Shown: positions 9,652-18,298 of the stretch, piece after piece | Position numbering within the stretch: the stretch's first letter is position 1 | How the letters are laid out: every line of letters starts with the position of its first letter | Origin: Candidatus Cloacimonadota bacterium | Lineage (GTDB): Bacteria > Cloacimonadota > Cloacimonadia > Cloacimonadales > Cloacimonadaceae | Direction: 5' to 3' | Assembly (NCBI GenBank): GCA_028706475.1 | Contig: JAQWBI010000010.1 | Coordinates: 1 to 52,042, forward strand | DNA: 52,042 nucleotides | Translations under genes and position numbers: made by a program | Notes under the pieces: generated by a model | What the model saw: the letters and a program-made list of their open reading frames with translations, nothing else | What the model was told of the DNA's origin: nothing | Database searches by the model: none

Positions 9652-11076
9652 TCAATCGAGCAGGAAAGCACTGAGTCTTTTAACAGCTTCATCCTTTCCC
9701 AGGATCGATACTGTTGTGAACATGTCCGGTCCGTGTTGCTGACCAATCAATGCCAGTCTGAGAGGCAGATAAAAGTTCTTTCCTTTGATACCCAGTTCTG
9801 CTATCCCGCGATTCGCTAGCTCTGAAATTGCTTCTTCGGATTCCGTAGTGGCAACCAATGCTTCCACATACCATCTCAGTACTTTTTGCGAGCTTTCACA
9901 GCGGATAAACTCAAGGTCTTTCTCACATATGGGTGTGGGGGAGAGGAACATCTTGGAATACTCTGCCAACTCAGGCAGCAAAGTACATCTTTCCCGCGCA
10001 GCTGAGATAATTCTATGGTATGTATCGATATCTTTGATATCCAATGCGTCGAACCATGGTAGAGCGCGTTCGGCAACTGTCTCCAAAGGCAGACTGCGCA
10101 GATATTGGCCATTCATCCAATCCAGCTTGGATAGGTCAAAGATGGCTCCTGCTTTATTCACTCTCTCCAAGTCAAAAGCTTCACATAGTTCATCCAATGT
10201 GTATAGCTCACGATCGTCAACAGAATGCCACCCCAAGAGAGCTACAAAGTTTAATAATGCTTCTTTCAAGTAGCCTTTCTGTAGATAGCTATCAACGGAT
10301 ACATCGTTCATACGCTTGCTCAATTTGCTTCTATCCGTGTTCAGGATCAGGGGCAGATGTACCCATTGAGGTGCATCCCATCCTAGACATTCATACAGCC
10401 AGATATGCTTTGGAGTGGAGGATAGCCACTCTTCACCACGAATGACATGCGAGATTTGCATATAGTGATCGTCCACTGTTGCTGCCAAATGATAGGTTGG
10501 AAATCCGTCTGATTTGATCAACACTTGATCATCGCTTTGCGAGGCATCCATTTCCACATGACCACGAATTACGTCATCAAAACCAAATCTACGGTTGTCA
10601 GGCATTTTTAAGCGTATCACGCTGGATTCTCCGGCTGAGAGTTTGGCCTGTACTTCTTCCTTACTGAGCTCCAGGCATCTGCGGTCATACTTCACAAATT
10701 CTCCTCGAGCCTGCTGATCCTCCCTCATCTTCTGCAATGTATCAGGACTACAAAAGCAATGGTAAGCATGATTGCTTCTTACCAGTTCATCAGCATGTTT
10801 GCGATACAGTTCCAATCTTTCTGATTGTATGTAGGGGCCGAACTCGCCGCCTTGTACCGGGCTTTCATCAAAATCGATGCCCAGTTCATGGAGTGTGTTG
10901 ATTAGCATTTCTGCTGCTCCGCTTACTTCGCGGCTTTGGTCCGTATCTTCAATGCGGAGGATGCATTTACCTCCAGTCTTGCGGGCAAAAAGGTAGTCGT
11001 ACAGTGCGGTTCTCAATCCGCCAATATGCAGATAGCCAGTTGGGCTGGGGGCAAAACGAACTCGAATGGTTTTCAT
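9652..11076 (-). CDS. gltX: Glutamyl-tRNA synthetase
   Basis: A 474-residue class I aminoacyl-tRNA synthetase charging tRNA-Glu. The N-terminal block RFAPSPTGYLHIGG contains the HIGH-type signature (HIGG, residues 17-20). IEDTDQSR follows, and the KMSKS loop appears as SKLSKR near residue 250. Length is normal for bacterial GluRS. The start overlaps the stop of the upstream 187-residue gene by ATGA, so translation is coupled. It is the last gene of the minus-strand group beginning with maf and converges with the kinase gene across a 54-bp gap. Whether it also misacylates tRNA-Gln (non-discriminating form) cannot be read from motifs alone. Confidence 0.97.
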   Translation of the reverse strand: MKTIRVRFAPSPTGYLHIGGLRTALYDYLFARKTGGKCILRIEDTDQSREVSGAAEMLINTLHELGIDFDESPVQGGEFGPYIQSERLELYRKHADELVRSNHAYHCFCSPDTLQKMREDQQARGEFVKYDRRCLELSKEEVQAKLSAGESSVIRLKMPDNRRFGFDDVIRGHVEMDASQSDDQVLIKSDGFPTYHLAATVDDHYMQISHVIRGEEWLSSTPKHIWLYECLGWDAPQWVHLPLILNTDRSKLSKRMNDVSVDSYLQKGYLKEALLNFVALLGWHSVDDRELYTLDELCEAFDLERVNKAGAIFDLSKLDWMNGQYLRSLPLETVAERALPWFDALDIKDIDTYHRIISAARERCTLLPELAEYSKMFLSPTPICEKDLEFIRCESSQKVLRWYVEALVATTESEEAISELANRGIAELGIKGKNFYLPLRLALIGQQHGPDMFTTVSILGKDEAVKRLSAFLLD

Positions 11077-11636
11077 GTATTTAGCTCCAAAAAATCTTCT
11101 CGATATTGCTTCAAACTCATATCAACTAAACGGTAATGGGGTTCGTAATGTTGATGGAACAGCTTGGAATGAGAGGGCAGTTCACCTCTCTCTGCCAAGG
11201 AATCGGCCAATTGCCAGGCTTCAGGACTTGCAGGCAGCGCATTACTCAAAAGGTGTCTGTTGTTCCGCCAGCGTTCACGGAAGTCTTGTCTCACATCTTC
11301 GCATAGCATACAAGAAGCAAGAATCCAATTACTCAAGCTTTCAATTCTTTCATTGAGTCTATCAACGCTACCATCATGCTTGATAGAACTCAGGCTGATC
11401 CTGGTATAACCAGGGCCAATATCCTGATAGTGAGGAAGATATGGTTCTGTGATCCGCCAGATTTCTGCGCTTATCCCCAGACAGAGTTGTTTGAAATCCC
11501 GCACTATATGAAAAGGGCCGTATAGGGCCTGATAAAGCAGTTTATACAGATCAACAGGTTCCAGAAACGGATGCAGACGAAGCTCTTCAGATACCATGCT
11601 TTCGATTTCTGACTGATCAATCTGACATATTTTCAT
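11073..11636 (-). CDS. Conserved-looking protein of unknown function
   Basis: A 187-residue soluble protein with no signal peptide or membrane segment that I do not recognise. The most motif-like part is near the N-terminus: HPFLEPVDLYKLLYQALYG, then PFHIVRD. Sequences of the form HP-x-(L/M)-x-x-x-D-h-x-K-L-h-Y-Q followed by GP-x-H-x-h-x-D are, to my recollection, found in uncharacterised bacterial proteins, but I cannot name a family with certainty. It overlaps the upstream amidohydrolase by 20 bp and gltX by 4 bp, so it is certainly within that operon and very likely translated. No function should be assigned from position alone. Confidence 0.75.
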   Translation of the reverse strand: MKICQIDQSEIESMVSEELRLHPFLEPVDLYKLLYQALYGPFHIVRDFKQLCLGISAEIWRITEPYLPHYQDIGPGYTRISLSSIKHDGSVDRLNERIESLSNWILASCMLCEDVRQDFRERWRNNRHLLSNALPASPEAWQLADSLAERGELPSHSKLFHQHYEPHYRLVDMSLKQYREDFLELNT

Positions 11637-13107
11637 ATAGAACTTGTTCTTTTTTGACCACCATTACTACTTTTTGTGCCAAATCTGGTTCTTTCGCTGA
11701 AGGTATATAATTTAACATGGTAAAATCCGCATCCATGCCTTTTTTTATCTCTCCCCAACGATGTTCATCATGAGACAAGCGAGCTGCATTGCTGGAGTAG
11801 ATTTGCACTGCTTCGGCAAGGCTCAGCCGCTCATGGGGATTGTGGTGATTCATGGCGGCATAAAGAGACTTTCGGATGTCCAACTCCGTGATATACCAAT
11901 CCGAAGAGCCGGTGATTGAGATGCCGAGGTTCATCATACTCTTAAACCGATTCATGCTTCGGGAACGTTCCGGACCCAACATTTGTGCATAGAATCCCTT
12001 GTCTCCACCCCAAAGCATATCAAACGCAGGCTGCATTACTGGAATCGCTGTAGAATCCTGGATTTGGCTCAGTAAATCGTTGTCCGTTACTTCACAGTGG
12101 ATCAATTGATGCCGCAGATCCCTGTAATCCTCTTGCGCCAGTTTGAGATACACGTTATTTATCTGGCTGATAGCGCGATCTCCGATGCAATGAACTCCCA
12201 CTTGAAGATTGTGATTATGAGCTTTACTGATGAAGTCGTACCAAAACTGATCGCTTTGGTACAGAGTACCAAAAATTGGCCGTCCTTGATAAGGCTGGAA
12301 GAATGCTGCAGTGAGGCTGCCAATTGAGCCGTCGGCAAGGATACATCCCCCGATTCTGGTTGCGCCCATATCCAATGCGGCTTCAATATTGAAAGATTGG
12401 GGGTACAGGACATAATCCACGGCAAGCTCAAACAGATGCTTTTCTAAGAGATCGTAATGCCCCATGGACATATCGGCATCACCTACCATAGTGTGAACGG
12501 TTCCAAAGCCTCCCTTCAAAGCAATCTGAGAAGCTGATTGATATGACCTTAGGATGAGCTCATTATCCAAATTGCTGTGAAACCAATGCACTGCTTTGTC
12601 GTTCTCTACACCTTTCAGTATATCGTCTTCACAAAAGGCTTTCCGGATTGTGCGGGTAATATTGTTGAAGGCAAAGGTATTTATTATGCAGCAATGTCCG
12701 TCGATTCTTCTTAAAACCAGGTTCTTGTCCGGCACTACTTTATCCAGTTCTGCTTTGGTTGGGAAGCGGCCTTCAGTGATTTTCCTCTCATCGAAGTTCC
12801 AGGCGAACACACAATTACCCTTGTCAACGCTGCCCTCGGCGATCATCGTAAATACATCCTCCAGATTTCGAGCTGAAGAAAGGTCTATCATCAGGGAATA
12901 CAAGCCGCCTTCAAAGCTATGAGTATGAGTATCTATGAATCCCGGAAATACATAAGCGCCATGTAAATCTATGCCAAAGAGGTTGTTATCAAGATCACAA
13001 TCTTGATACACGATATCCTTAATCTTCCCTTTTTCACAAAGGATTCCCCGCACATCCTCATCGAATGCATTGCCTATCCAAAAATGACCATTATAAAAGT
13101 AGTTCAC
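11617..13107 (-). CDS. YtcJ-like amidohydrolase (amidohydrolase 3 family)
   Basis: A 496-residue metal-dependent hydrolase of the YtcJ/amidohydrolase-3 type. It shows the HxH metal motif in FIDTHTHSFEG (about residue 60), ADGSIGSLTAAFF where the family has DGSLGSRTA, then HCIGDRA and a late GSSDWYITELD where relatives have GSD-P. The start is a GTG at 13107 overlapping the maf stop, and the end overlaps the unknown gene. The altered GSSDWY segment differs from the second amidohydrolase of this window (27997), suggesting different substrates. These enzymes hydrolyse formamide, urea or amide bonds of varied small molecules; the substrate here is unknown. Confidence 0.85.
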   Translation of the reverse strand: MNYFYNGHFWIGNAFDEDVRGILCEKGKIKDIVYQDCDLDNNLFGIDLHGAYVFPGFIDTHTHSFEGGLYSLMIDLSSARNLEDVFTMIAEGSVDKGNCVFAWNFDERKITEGRFPTKAELDKVVPDKNLVLRRIDGHCCIINTFAFNNITRTIRKAFCEDDILKGVENDKAVHWFHSNLDNELILRSYQSASQIALKGGFGTVHTMVGDADMSMGHYDLLEKHLFELAVDYVLYPQSFNIEAALDMGATRIGGCILADGSIGSLTAAFFQPYQGRPIFGTLYQSDQFWYDFISKAHNHNLQVGVHCIGDRAISQINNVYLKLAQEDYRDLRHQLIHCEVTDNDLLSQIQDSTAIPVMQPAFDMLWGGDKGFYAQMLGPERSRSMNRFKSMMNLGISITGSSDWYITELDIRKSLYAAMNHHNPHERLSLAEAVQIYSSNAARLSHDEHRWGEIKKGMDADFTMLNYIPSAKEPDLAQKVVMVVKKEQVLYENMSD

Positions 13108-13697
13108 AGTTTGCCTTCCAGTTTCATATTGCTGATGGTTTCGTAAAACCTGCGTACTGGGAAGCCCATCACGTTGAAGTAACAGCCTTCGATACGAGTA
13201 ATAAATTGACTGCCAAAACCCTGAATACCATAAGCTCCGGCTTTGTCCATGGGTTCTTGGGTAAGTATATAGTCTTCAATTTCGTTGTCATTCAAAGGCG
13301 CAAAGAATACTTTAGTGCTTTCATAAGCGAACCTTTGATACTCTAGGCTACCAATGCAGATGCCTGTTATCACCATATGGCCTTTTCCGCTTAGAGATTT
13401 TAAGTAACTGCGCGCTTCCAAAGCATCAACAGGTTTACCCAAGATATGGTTTTCCAATACTACGATAGTATCAGCGGCAACCACCAAGTCCTGACTACCG
13501 GCACTGGCTAGAATAGCGCTACACTTATTCTTTGCATGCATCATCGCTTGTAGGGCGGGATCTTCTCCCGAGATTGGCTCATCGATGTCGCTTATGCGTA
13601 TTTTGCACTCAATTCCCAAGAGCGCAAAAATTTCTTTGCGTCGAGGAGAGGCAGATGCCAGGATAACCTTATAATTCTTTAATATCTTATCTATCAT
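13104..13697 (-). CDS. maf: Maf-family nucleotide pyrophosphatase
   Basis: A 197-residue Maf/YhdE protein, a house-cleaning pyrophosphatase that hydrolyses non-canonical or modified nucleoside triphosphates. The motifs are LASASPRRKEIF at the N-terminus (S-x-S-P-R-R), AADTIVV with the catalytic Asp, and GKPVDALEARSYL. The ATG at 13697 is chosen over an upstream in-frame codon at 13727 because AAGGA (13706-13710) lies 8 bp before it and the family begins there. It is the first gene of the minus-strand maf-amidohydrolase-unknown-gltX chain and is divergent from serC. dTTP/UTP versus CTP/m7GTP preference is not decided here. Confidence 0.95.
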   Translation of the reverse strand: MIDKILKNYKVILASASPRRKEIFALLGIECKIRISDIDEPISGEDPALQAMMHAKNKCSAILASAGSQDLVVAADTIVVLENHILGKPVDALEARSYLKSLSGKGHMVITGICIGSLEYQRFAYESTKVFFAPLNDNEIEDYILTQEPMDKAGAYGIQGFGSQFITRIEGCYFNVMGFPVRRFYETISNMKLEGKL

Positions 13698-13838
13698 TGG
13701 ATTATTCCTTTGAGTCACACTTGGCAAGACCCATTATACGTCAACAAAATTCTCATGAGTAAAAAAATAGCTTGCCTGAAAGAATAGCATCTGAAATCCT
13801 TGCACCAAAGTACAAAAAATACATCCAGGAGGATCCAA

Positions 13839-14924
13839 ATGGAACGCGTACACAATTTCAACGCGGGACCCGCAGTGCTCCCCGAAGAAGTTCTTCGTGA
13901 AGCTCAGGCAGACCTATTCAATTATAAAGGCATGGGCCTTTCCGTGATGGAGATGAGCCATCGCAGCAAAGAATTCCAAGCTATTATCGACGAAACTCAC
14001 GCAGCCGTAAAACGCATTTACGGTCTTGGTGATGATTATGATGTCCTTTTCCTGCAAGGCGGCGCCAGCATGCAGTTCTTGATGGTGCCGATGAACTTCA
14101 TTCCGGAAGGTAAGGTAGGAAACTACATCAATACCGGTGTATGGAGCAAGAAGGCCATCTCTGAAGCAAAAAAGATAGGCAAAGCTCATCATGTGGCAGC
14201 CAGTTCGGAAGACAAGAAATTTAGCTATATTCCCAAAAGCTATGAACTATCGGAAAATCCAGCTTACTTGCATATCACTACAAACAACACCATCTATGGT
14301 ACCGAATGGCATCATGATCCGGATGTTGTCTCCGGTGTTCCTTTGATTGCCGATATGAGCTCGAACTTCATGAGCAAACCCATCGATGTGAAAAAGTATT
14401 CCATGATCTATGCCGGTGCTCAGAAGAACGTTGGTCCCGCCGGATGCGTGGTTGTGATCATTAAAAAAGACTACCTTGTCACTGCCCAGAAAGACCTGCC
14501 CTCCATGTTGGACTACAATGTCCACGCCAGCAAAGGTTCCATGTACAATACTCCTCCCTGCTTCACTATCTACATGATTGGTCTGGTGCTGAAATGGATT
14601 GAAGATATGGGCGGACTCACCAAGGTTGCCCAGAACAATCAAGCTAAAGCTAAATACATCTATGATGTGATCGATGCTTCCAACGGCTTCTACAAAGGGG
14701 CTGCAGTGAAAGAAGACCGTTCATTGATGAATATTACCTTCAATCTGGGTACCGAGGAACTTGAAGCTCTCTTTGTAAGCGAAGCCAAGAAAGCCGGAAT
14801 GATCGGTCTGAAAGGACATCGCGACGTAGGCGGCTGCCGTGCCAGCACCTACAATTCACTCCCTCTGAACGCAACTTACGTTCTGGCAGAGTTCATGAAA
14901 GACTTCATGAAGAACCACGGATAA
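13839..14924 (+). CDS. serC: Phosphoserine aminotransferase
   Basis: A 361-residue PLP enzyme converting 3-phosphohydroxypyruvate and glutamate to phosphoserine in serine biosynthesis. It starts with HNFNAGPAVLPEEVL, the SerC signature. Other blocks are FLQGGASMQF, TTNNTIYGTEW and the PLP-lysine segment IYAGAQKNVGPAG (Lys in AQKN). The C-terminus carries GHRDVGGCRASTYN for substrate binding. A strong AGGAGGA (13827-13833) sets the ATG at 13839. Codon choice looks more regular than in its neighbours, which suggests high expression. It stands alone, followed by a long nested hairpin at 14951. Confidence 0.97.
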   Translation: MERVHNFNAGPAVLPEEVLREAQADLFNYKGMGLSVMEMSHRSKEFQAIIDETHAAVKRIYGLGDDYDVLFLQGGASMQFLMVPMNFIPEGKVGNYINTGVWSKKAISEAKKIGKAHHVAASSEDKKFSYIPKSYELSENPAYLHITTNNTIYGTEWHHDPDVVSGVPLIADMSSNFMSKPIDVKKYSMIYAGAQKNVGPAGCVVVIIKKDYLVTAQKDLPSMLDYNVHASKGSMYNTPPCFTIYMIGLVLKWIEDMGGLTKVAQNNQAKAKYIYDVIDASNGFYKGAAVKEDRSLMNITFNLGTEELEALFVSEAKKAGMIGLKGHRDVGGCRASTYNSLPLNATYVLAEFMKDFMKNHG

Positions 14925-14950
14925 AAAAGATATAGAAAACAATAGCGGGA

Positions 14951-15020
14951 GCCCTTCTTTTAGCTGATGCTTATTTTGTGGGACTAAAAACCTGCACAAT
15001 TGAGTAGCACGAAGAAGGGC
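14951..15020 (+). promoter_or_regulatory. Nested hairpin between serC and exbB
   Basis: GCCCTTCTT (14951-14959) is perfectly complementary to AAGAAGGGC (15012-15020). Inside lie a TGCT/AGCA pair and then TTGTG/CACAA, so about 70 nt can fold into one extended stem. ATCTTTATT follows. It may terminate serC, or form a 5' leader structure for the exbB operon 30 bp downstream. The sequence does not decide. Confidence 0.5.
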
Positions 15021-15049
15021 ATCTTTATTAGAATGAACTATGAGGTATT

Positions 15050-15664
15050 ATGACTGTTCTTTCTCTTATGCTTCGCGGTGGCATCTTGATGTATGTGCTA
15101 CTTCTCTTGTCAATTGCAGTGATCGCCATCGTAATCGAGAAGTATCGCCAGATCTTCAGAGTGCTGAAGAGCAATAAAAAGCTATTGAAGCACCTGGAAC
15201 CATATAATGATCCCTCTTCGCTCAGGAAGGCCCTCTCCGAAGTTGATTCCGATAGCCCCATGGCAGTAATGCTGGATAAGCTTATCAATGCCAAAACTGA
15301 TGATAGTGAATTGATAACCCAGAGCATGGAGACCGCTGCTCAGAGTGAGCTGCATAAACTGGAAAAAGGTATGGGATGGCTTAGCACCTTTGCAGCGATA
15401 GCCCCTCTTATAGGTTTTCTGGGTACGGTTATCGGCATGGTTCGCGTCTTCATGAGCATCCAGATTCACAGCAGCGGGGGAGTGGATATCAGTTTACTTG
15501 CCGGTGGTATCTGGGAAGCACTTTTGACCACTATTGGCGGTTTGATTGTTGGCATTGTCGCGATCATATTCTACAATGACATAGTTCAAAACCTGGAAAA
15601 CATCGTAAAGACGATGCAGGAAAGTGGAGTAGAATACACTATCCGTATGAGGAAGCAATCGTGA
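15050..15664 (+). CDS. ExbB/TolQ-type proton channel protein
   Basis: A 204-residue inner-membrane protein of the MotA/TolQ/ExbB family that uses the proton gradient to energise outer-membrane processes through a TonB or TolA partner. There are three membrane segments: residues about 7-28 (GGILMYVLLLLSIAVIAIVIEKY), about 107-130 (LSTFAAIAPLIGFLGTVIGMV) and about 150-172. The second contains the conserved APLIGFLGTVIGM signature. GAGGT precedes the ATG. It overlaps the ExbD gene by GTGA. The TonB-like third gene suggests an Exb rather than a Tol-Pal system, and no tolB or pal follows. Confidence 0.92.
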   Translation: MTVLSLMLRGGILMYVLLLLSIAVIAIVIEKYRQIFRVLKSNKKLLKHLEPYNDPSSLRKALSEVDSDSPMAVMLDKLINAKTDDSELITQSMETAAQSELHKLEKGMGWLSTFAAIAPLIGFLGTVIGMVRVFMSIQIHSSGGVDISLLAGGIWEALLTTIGGLIVGIVAIIFYNDIVQNLENIVKTMQESGVEYTIRMRKQS

Positions 15665-16062
15665 AATTAGAGCTCTCCAAGAAAAAGATTAGCTCCACCG
15701 TTCTGATATCGATGACCGACGTTGTCTTCCTCCTGATTATCTTTCTCTTGATTGCCTCAAATTTTAGTAGCCAAAACGGATTACCGGTAAAGCTGCCAGG
15801 CTCCAAAACAGCGAGCCGGCACAGTCTGCAAAACATATCCATAACCTATTTTTCCGATGACAGGGTCTATTATAACAATGAAGCCATCTCCTTCGAGCAG
15901 TTAGATGAACGCCTCAGAAAGGACTATCAAAGCCCAGATCAGGTTGTAAGGCTCTCAGCAGAGGAAAATCTACCTTTGCAAAAGTTGATCAATCTGATGG
16001 ATACCATACGTAGCTCCGGATTCGAGAAAATCTTTGTAGCCACAGAGGTGGAAGGTCAGTGA
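15661..16062 (+). CDS. ExbD/TolR-type biopolymer transport protein
   Basis: A 133-residue protein with one N-terminal membrane helix (about residues 17-38) and a small periplasmic domain. The essential proton-carrying Asp is present in SMTDVVFLLIIFLL at the start of the helix. LPVKLPGS follows, as in the family. It starts at a GTG overlapping the ExbB stop and ends overlapping the TonB-like start by the same GTGA arrangement, so the three are translated as a unit and should form the inner-membrane motor complex. Confidence 0.92.
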   Translation: MKLELSKKKISSTVLISMTDVVFLLIIFLLIASNFSSQNGLPVKLPGSKTASRHSLQNISITYFSDDRVYYNNEAISFEQLDERLRKDYQSPDQVVRLSAEENLPLQKLINLMDTIRSSGFEKIFVATEVEGQ

Positions 16063-16706
16063 AATCCAGCAAAGCTTATAGTCCATATCTTATCTCCGGA
16101 TTCATTCATCTGCTTCTATTGCTATTACTTGGCTTCCTGTATATCAACATTGATACTCGGCAAAGATGGCATCAGTTTGAGTGGATCACCGAGATGGAAC
16201 CTGGTGTGGTAGGCAAAGCATTTCCCCAAGCAGAATTCGGCGAGGATAGCACAAAACCATCCGATCCAACAGCTTCTGAGGAGGTCGAGCCCACTACTCC
16301 TCTTATTGAGAATCCGCATTGGGAAAACACAGAACAGCAAAATGTAATCATAGATCCCAGTACAATCAGCCGTGATAACATCTCAGCTCTTAAGGACGAC
16401 GGCCGGGTTGGTAATGGCGAATCCCTGGCCTATTCATCAAGTCTGATTGAAGGTGGGGCAGATGTCTTTTTTATCAGGGAAACAATCCCCTCTATCACGC
16501 CATTGATGGACGATAGTGTGGTGGTGGAATTTAGCATTAACCGGGATGGAACTGTGGATATGAACAGCATCAAAGTCATTTCTTATCGCAAGGCGGAACA
16601 TTGGTACTCTTTGTATGAAGCCATGCGAAGCTGGCGTTTTGGCTTCACTGGTGCATACAATCCCCGTAAGCTCTATCAAATCCGGTGCAATTTCCGCTTG
16701 AAGTAG
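16059..16706 (+). CDS. TonB-like energy transducer
   Basis: A 215-residue protein with the TonB layout: a membrane helix at residues about 8-28 (ISGFIHLLLLLLLGFLYI), a long Pro/Glu/Thr-rich periplasmic linker (about 50-110) and a C-terminal globular domain (about 135-215) containing VVEFSINRDGTVDMNSIKVI and a late MRSWRFGF segment typical of TonB C-terminal domains. It starts at GTG 16059 overlapping exbD. It probably transmits the ExbB/ExbD motor force to outer-membrane transporters encoded elsewhere. The linker has fewer prolines than classical TonB, so TolA-like use is possible. Confidence 0.82.
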   Translation: MKSSKAYSPYLISGFIHLLLLLLLGFLYINIDTRQRWHQFEWITEMEPGVVGKAFPQAEFGEDSTKPSDPTASEEVEPTTPLIENPHWENTEQQNVIIDPSTISRDNISALKDDGRVGNGESLAYSSSLIEGGADVFFIRETIPSITPLMDDSVVVEFSINRDGTVDMNSIKVISYRKAEHWYSLYEAMRSWRFGFTGAYNPRKLYQIRCNFRLK

Positions 16707-16711
16707 CTGCT

Positions 16712-17548
16712 ATGTTGAAAGATATCTTTAAATCTATTAGCATCCCCAGTATCATGGGAATACTCAACCTTACCGAAGATTCATTTTCAGATGGTGGAAG
16801 ATACCTTAGCACAGACTCCGCAATAAGCTACGCGCAAGAGTTGATCTTTGCCGGAGCGACAATTTTGGATATTGGTGCTGAATCCACACGACCAGGTTCA
16901 AAGGAAGTCTCTGCCGAACTCGAATGGGGGAGGATTGAACCTGTATTGACCAAGTTGAAGCAAAGCTTTCCCCATATACAGATATCCATCGATACGCAAA
17001 AAGCTTCTGTGGCACGCAAAGCCATAGCATTGGGTGCGGACATCATCAACGATGTCTCCGCTTTACGTAATGATCCTGATATGGTGCAGGTATTAGCAGA
17101 AGCCAAAGATACGCGTTTGGTTCTCATGCATATGCAGGGCAGGCCAGAAAACATGCAAGATAAACCTGAGTATCAAGATGTAGTGAAAGAGGTTCACGAC
17201 TTTCTGAAAGAACGCAGTGAATATGCTATAATGATGGGAATCTATCCCCAGCGTCTGATCCTGGATCCGGGCATCGGATTTGGAAAGAATTTGGAGCATA
17301 ATCTGAAGCTGTTATCATCTCTGGACAGCTTCAATGATCTGAATATACCCTTACTCTTGGGCACTTCGCGAAAACGCTTTATCGATGAGATAACTCGATC
17401 CGAAGTTCATCGACGCATCGGTGGAACACTCACAACCACAATGCTTGCTTGCCTCAGCAAAGCGCAGATCATCCGAGTCCACGACGTATATGAACATGCA
17501 CAATTCCTCAAAGTGCTTGCCGCAGTTGCAGTTATGGGAGAAACATAA
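16712..17548 (+). CDS. folP: Dihydropteroate synthase
   Basis: A 278-residue TIM-barrel enzyme joining p-aminobenzoate to dihydropterin pyrophosphate in folate synthesis. Signature blocks are MGILNLTEDSFSDGG (residues about 15-29), DIGAESTRPGS, NDVSAL, DPGIGFGKN and the late GTSRKRFI and RVHDV. In the first signature the usual Pro after Thr is Glu, an uncommon change in a pterin-binding loop. The ATG at 16712 follows the TonB stop by 5 bp; a GTG at 16685 in frame is less likely because it lies inside tonB. The stop overlaps the cdaA start. A folP-cdaA order is common in Bacteroidota. Confidence 0.95.
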   Translation: MLKDIFKSISIPSIMGILNLTEDSFSDGGRYLSTDSAISYAQELIFAGATILDIGAESTRPGSKEVSAELEWGRIEPVLTKLKQSFPHIQISIDTQKASVARKAIALGADIINDVSALRNDPDMVQVLAEAKDTRLVLMHMQGRPENMQDKPEYQDVVKEVHDFLKERSEYAIMMGIYPQRLILDPGIGFGKNLEHNLKLLSSLDSFNDLNIPLLLGTSRKRFIDEITRSEVHRRIGGTLTTTMLACLSKAQIIRVHDVYEHAQFLKVLAAVAVMGET

Positions 17549-18294
17549 TGGAATTTCTCATTCCACGCTTCAAAGATATTGTAGATATATTCATTATAGC
17601 CTTTTTAATCTACCAATCGCTACTCATCATACGCAAGTCCGGTGGCTATCAGGTACTGTGGGGTTTGCTCTTCCTGTTGGTACTCTACTTTATAGCAAGC
17701 TTATTCGAATTGAAGGTGCTTTCAGGTTTGCTAAGCGGCATACGTACCTATTGGATTATGGCTATAGTAATCCTCTTTCAACCTGAACTACGCACCATCA
17801 TTTCCAATCTAAATCTTGCCAAGGAACTGAAGTCCGTCTTTACTCGAGGAGAAAAGTCCTCACTCTATACGCCTTTGATCGATGCGGTTTCATCTATGAG
17901 CTTTCGAAAGACTGGCGCTCTCATAGTCCTGGAAAACAAACGCAAACTGAATGAATATATCCAGGCTGGTGAACAGATCGACTCACTGATCTCCATGCGG
18001 CTGATACTTACCATTTTCAATACCAAAACTGTTCTTCACGACGGAGCCATCATTATCAGGGGAAACCGGATTATGGCAGCTAAAGTAGTATTACCACTCT
18101 CCAAAAACTCCGAGTACTCCCGTAAGTTTGGCACACGCCATCTGGCGGGAATCGGGATCACGGAGATTTCCGACGCCATAGCCGTCATTGTATCGGAACA
18201 AACTGGGCAGGTCTCAGTTGCTCGTGGCGGACAAATCACTCAGAACATTGCCTTTGAAGAATTGATGCAGATCATCAGCGATGCCGGAAAATAG
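17548..18294 (+). CDS. cdaA: Membrane diadenylate cyclase CdaA
   Basis: A 248-residue membrane enzyme making c-di-AMP from two ATP. Three N-terminal hydrophobic segments (about residues 10-80) are followed by FQPELR and the DAC domain. The active-site motifs DGA (in VLHDGAIII) and RH-x-x-x (GTRHLAGIGITE) are intact, so it should be active. The start is an ATG sharing one base with the folP stop. No CdaR regulator or glmM lies beside it, unlike in Bacillota. The antiporter/PII-like cluster at 37683 is a conceivable target, but that is only inference. Confidence 0.95.
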   Translation: MEFLIPRFKDIVDIFIIAFLIYQSLLIIRKSGGYQVLWGLLFLLVLYFIASLFELKVLSGLLSGIRTYWIMAIVILFQPELRTIISNLNLAKELKSVFTRGEKSSLYTPLIDAVSSMSFRKTGALIVLENKRKLNEYIQAGEQIDSLISMRLILTIFNTKTVLHDGAIIIRGNRIMAAKVVLPLSKNSEYSRKFGTRHLAGIGITEISDAIAVIVSEQTGQVSVARGGQITQNIAFEELMQIISDAGK

Positions 18295-18298
18295 AATA

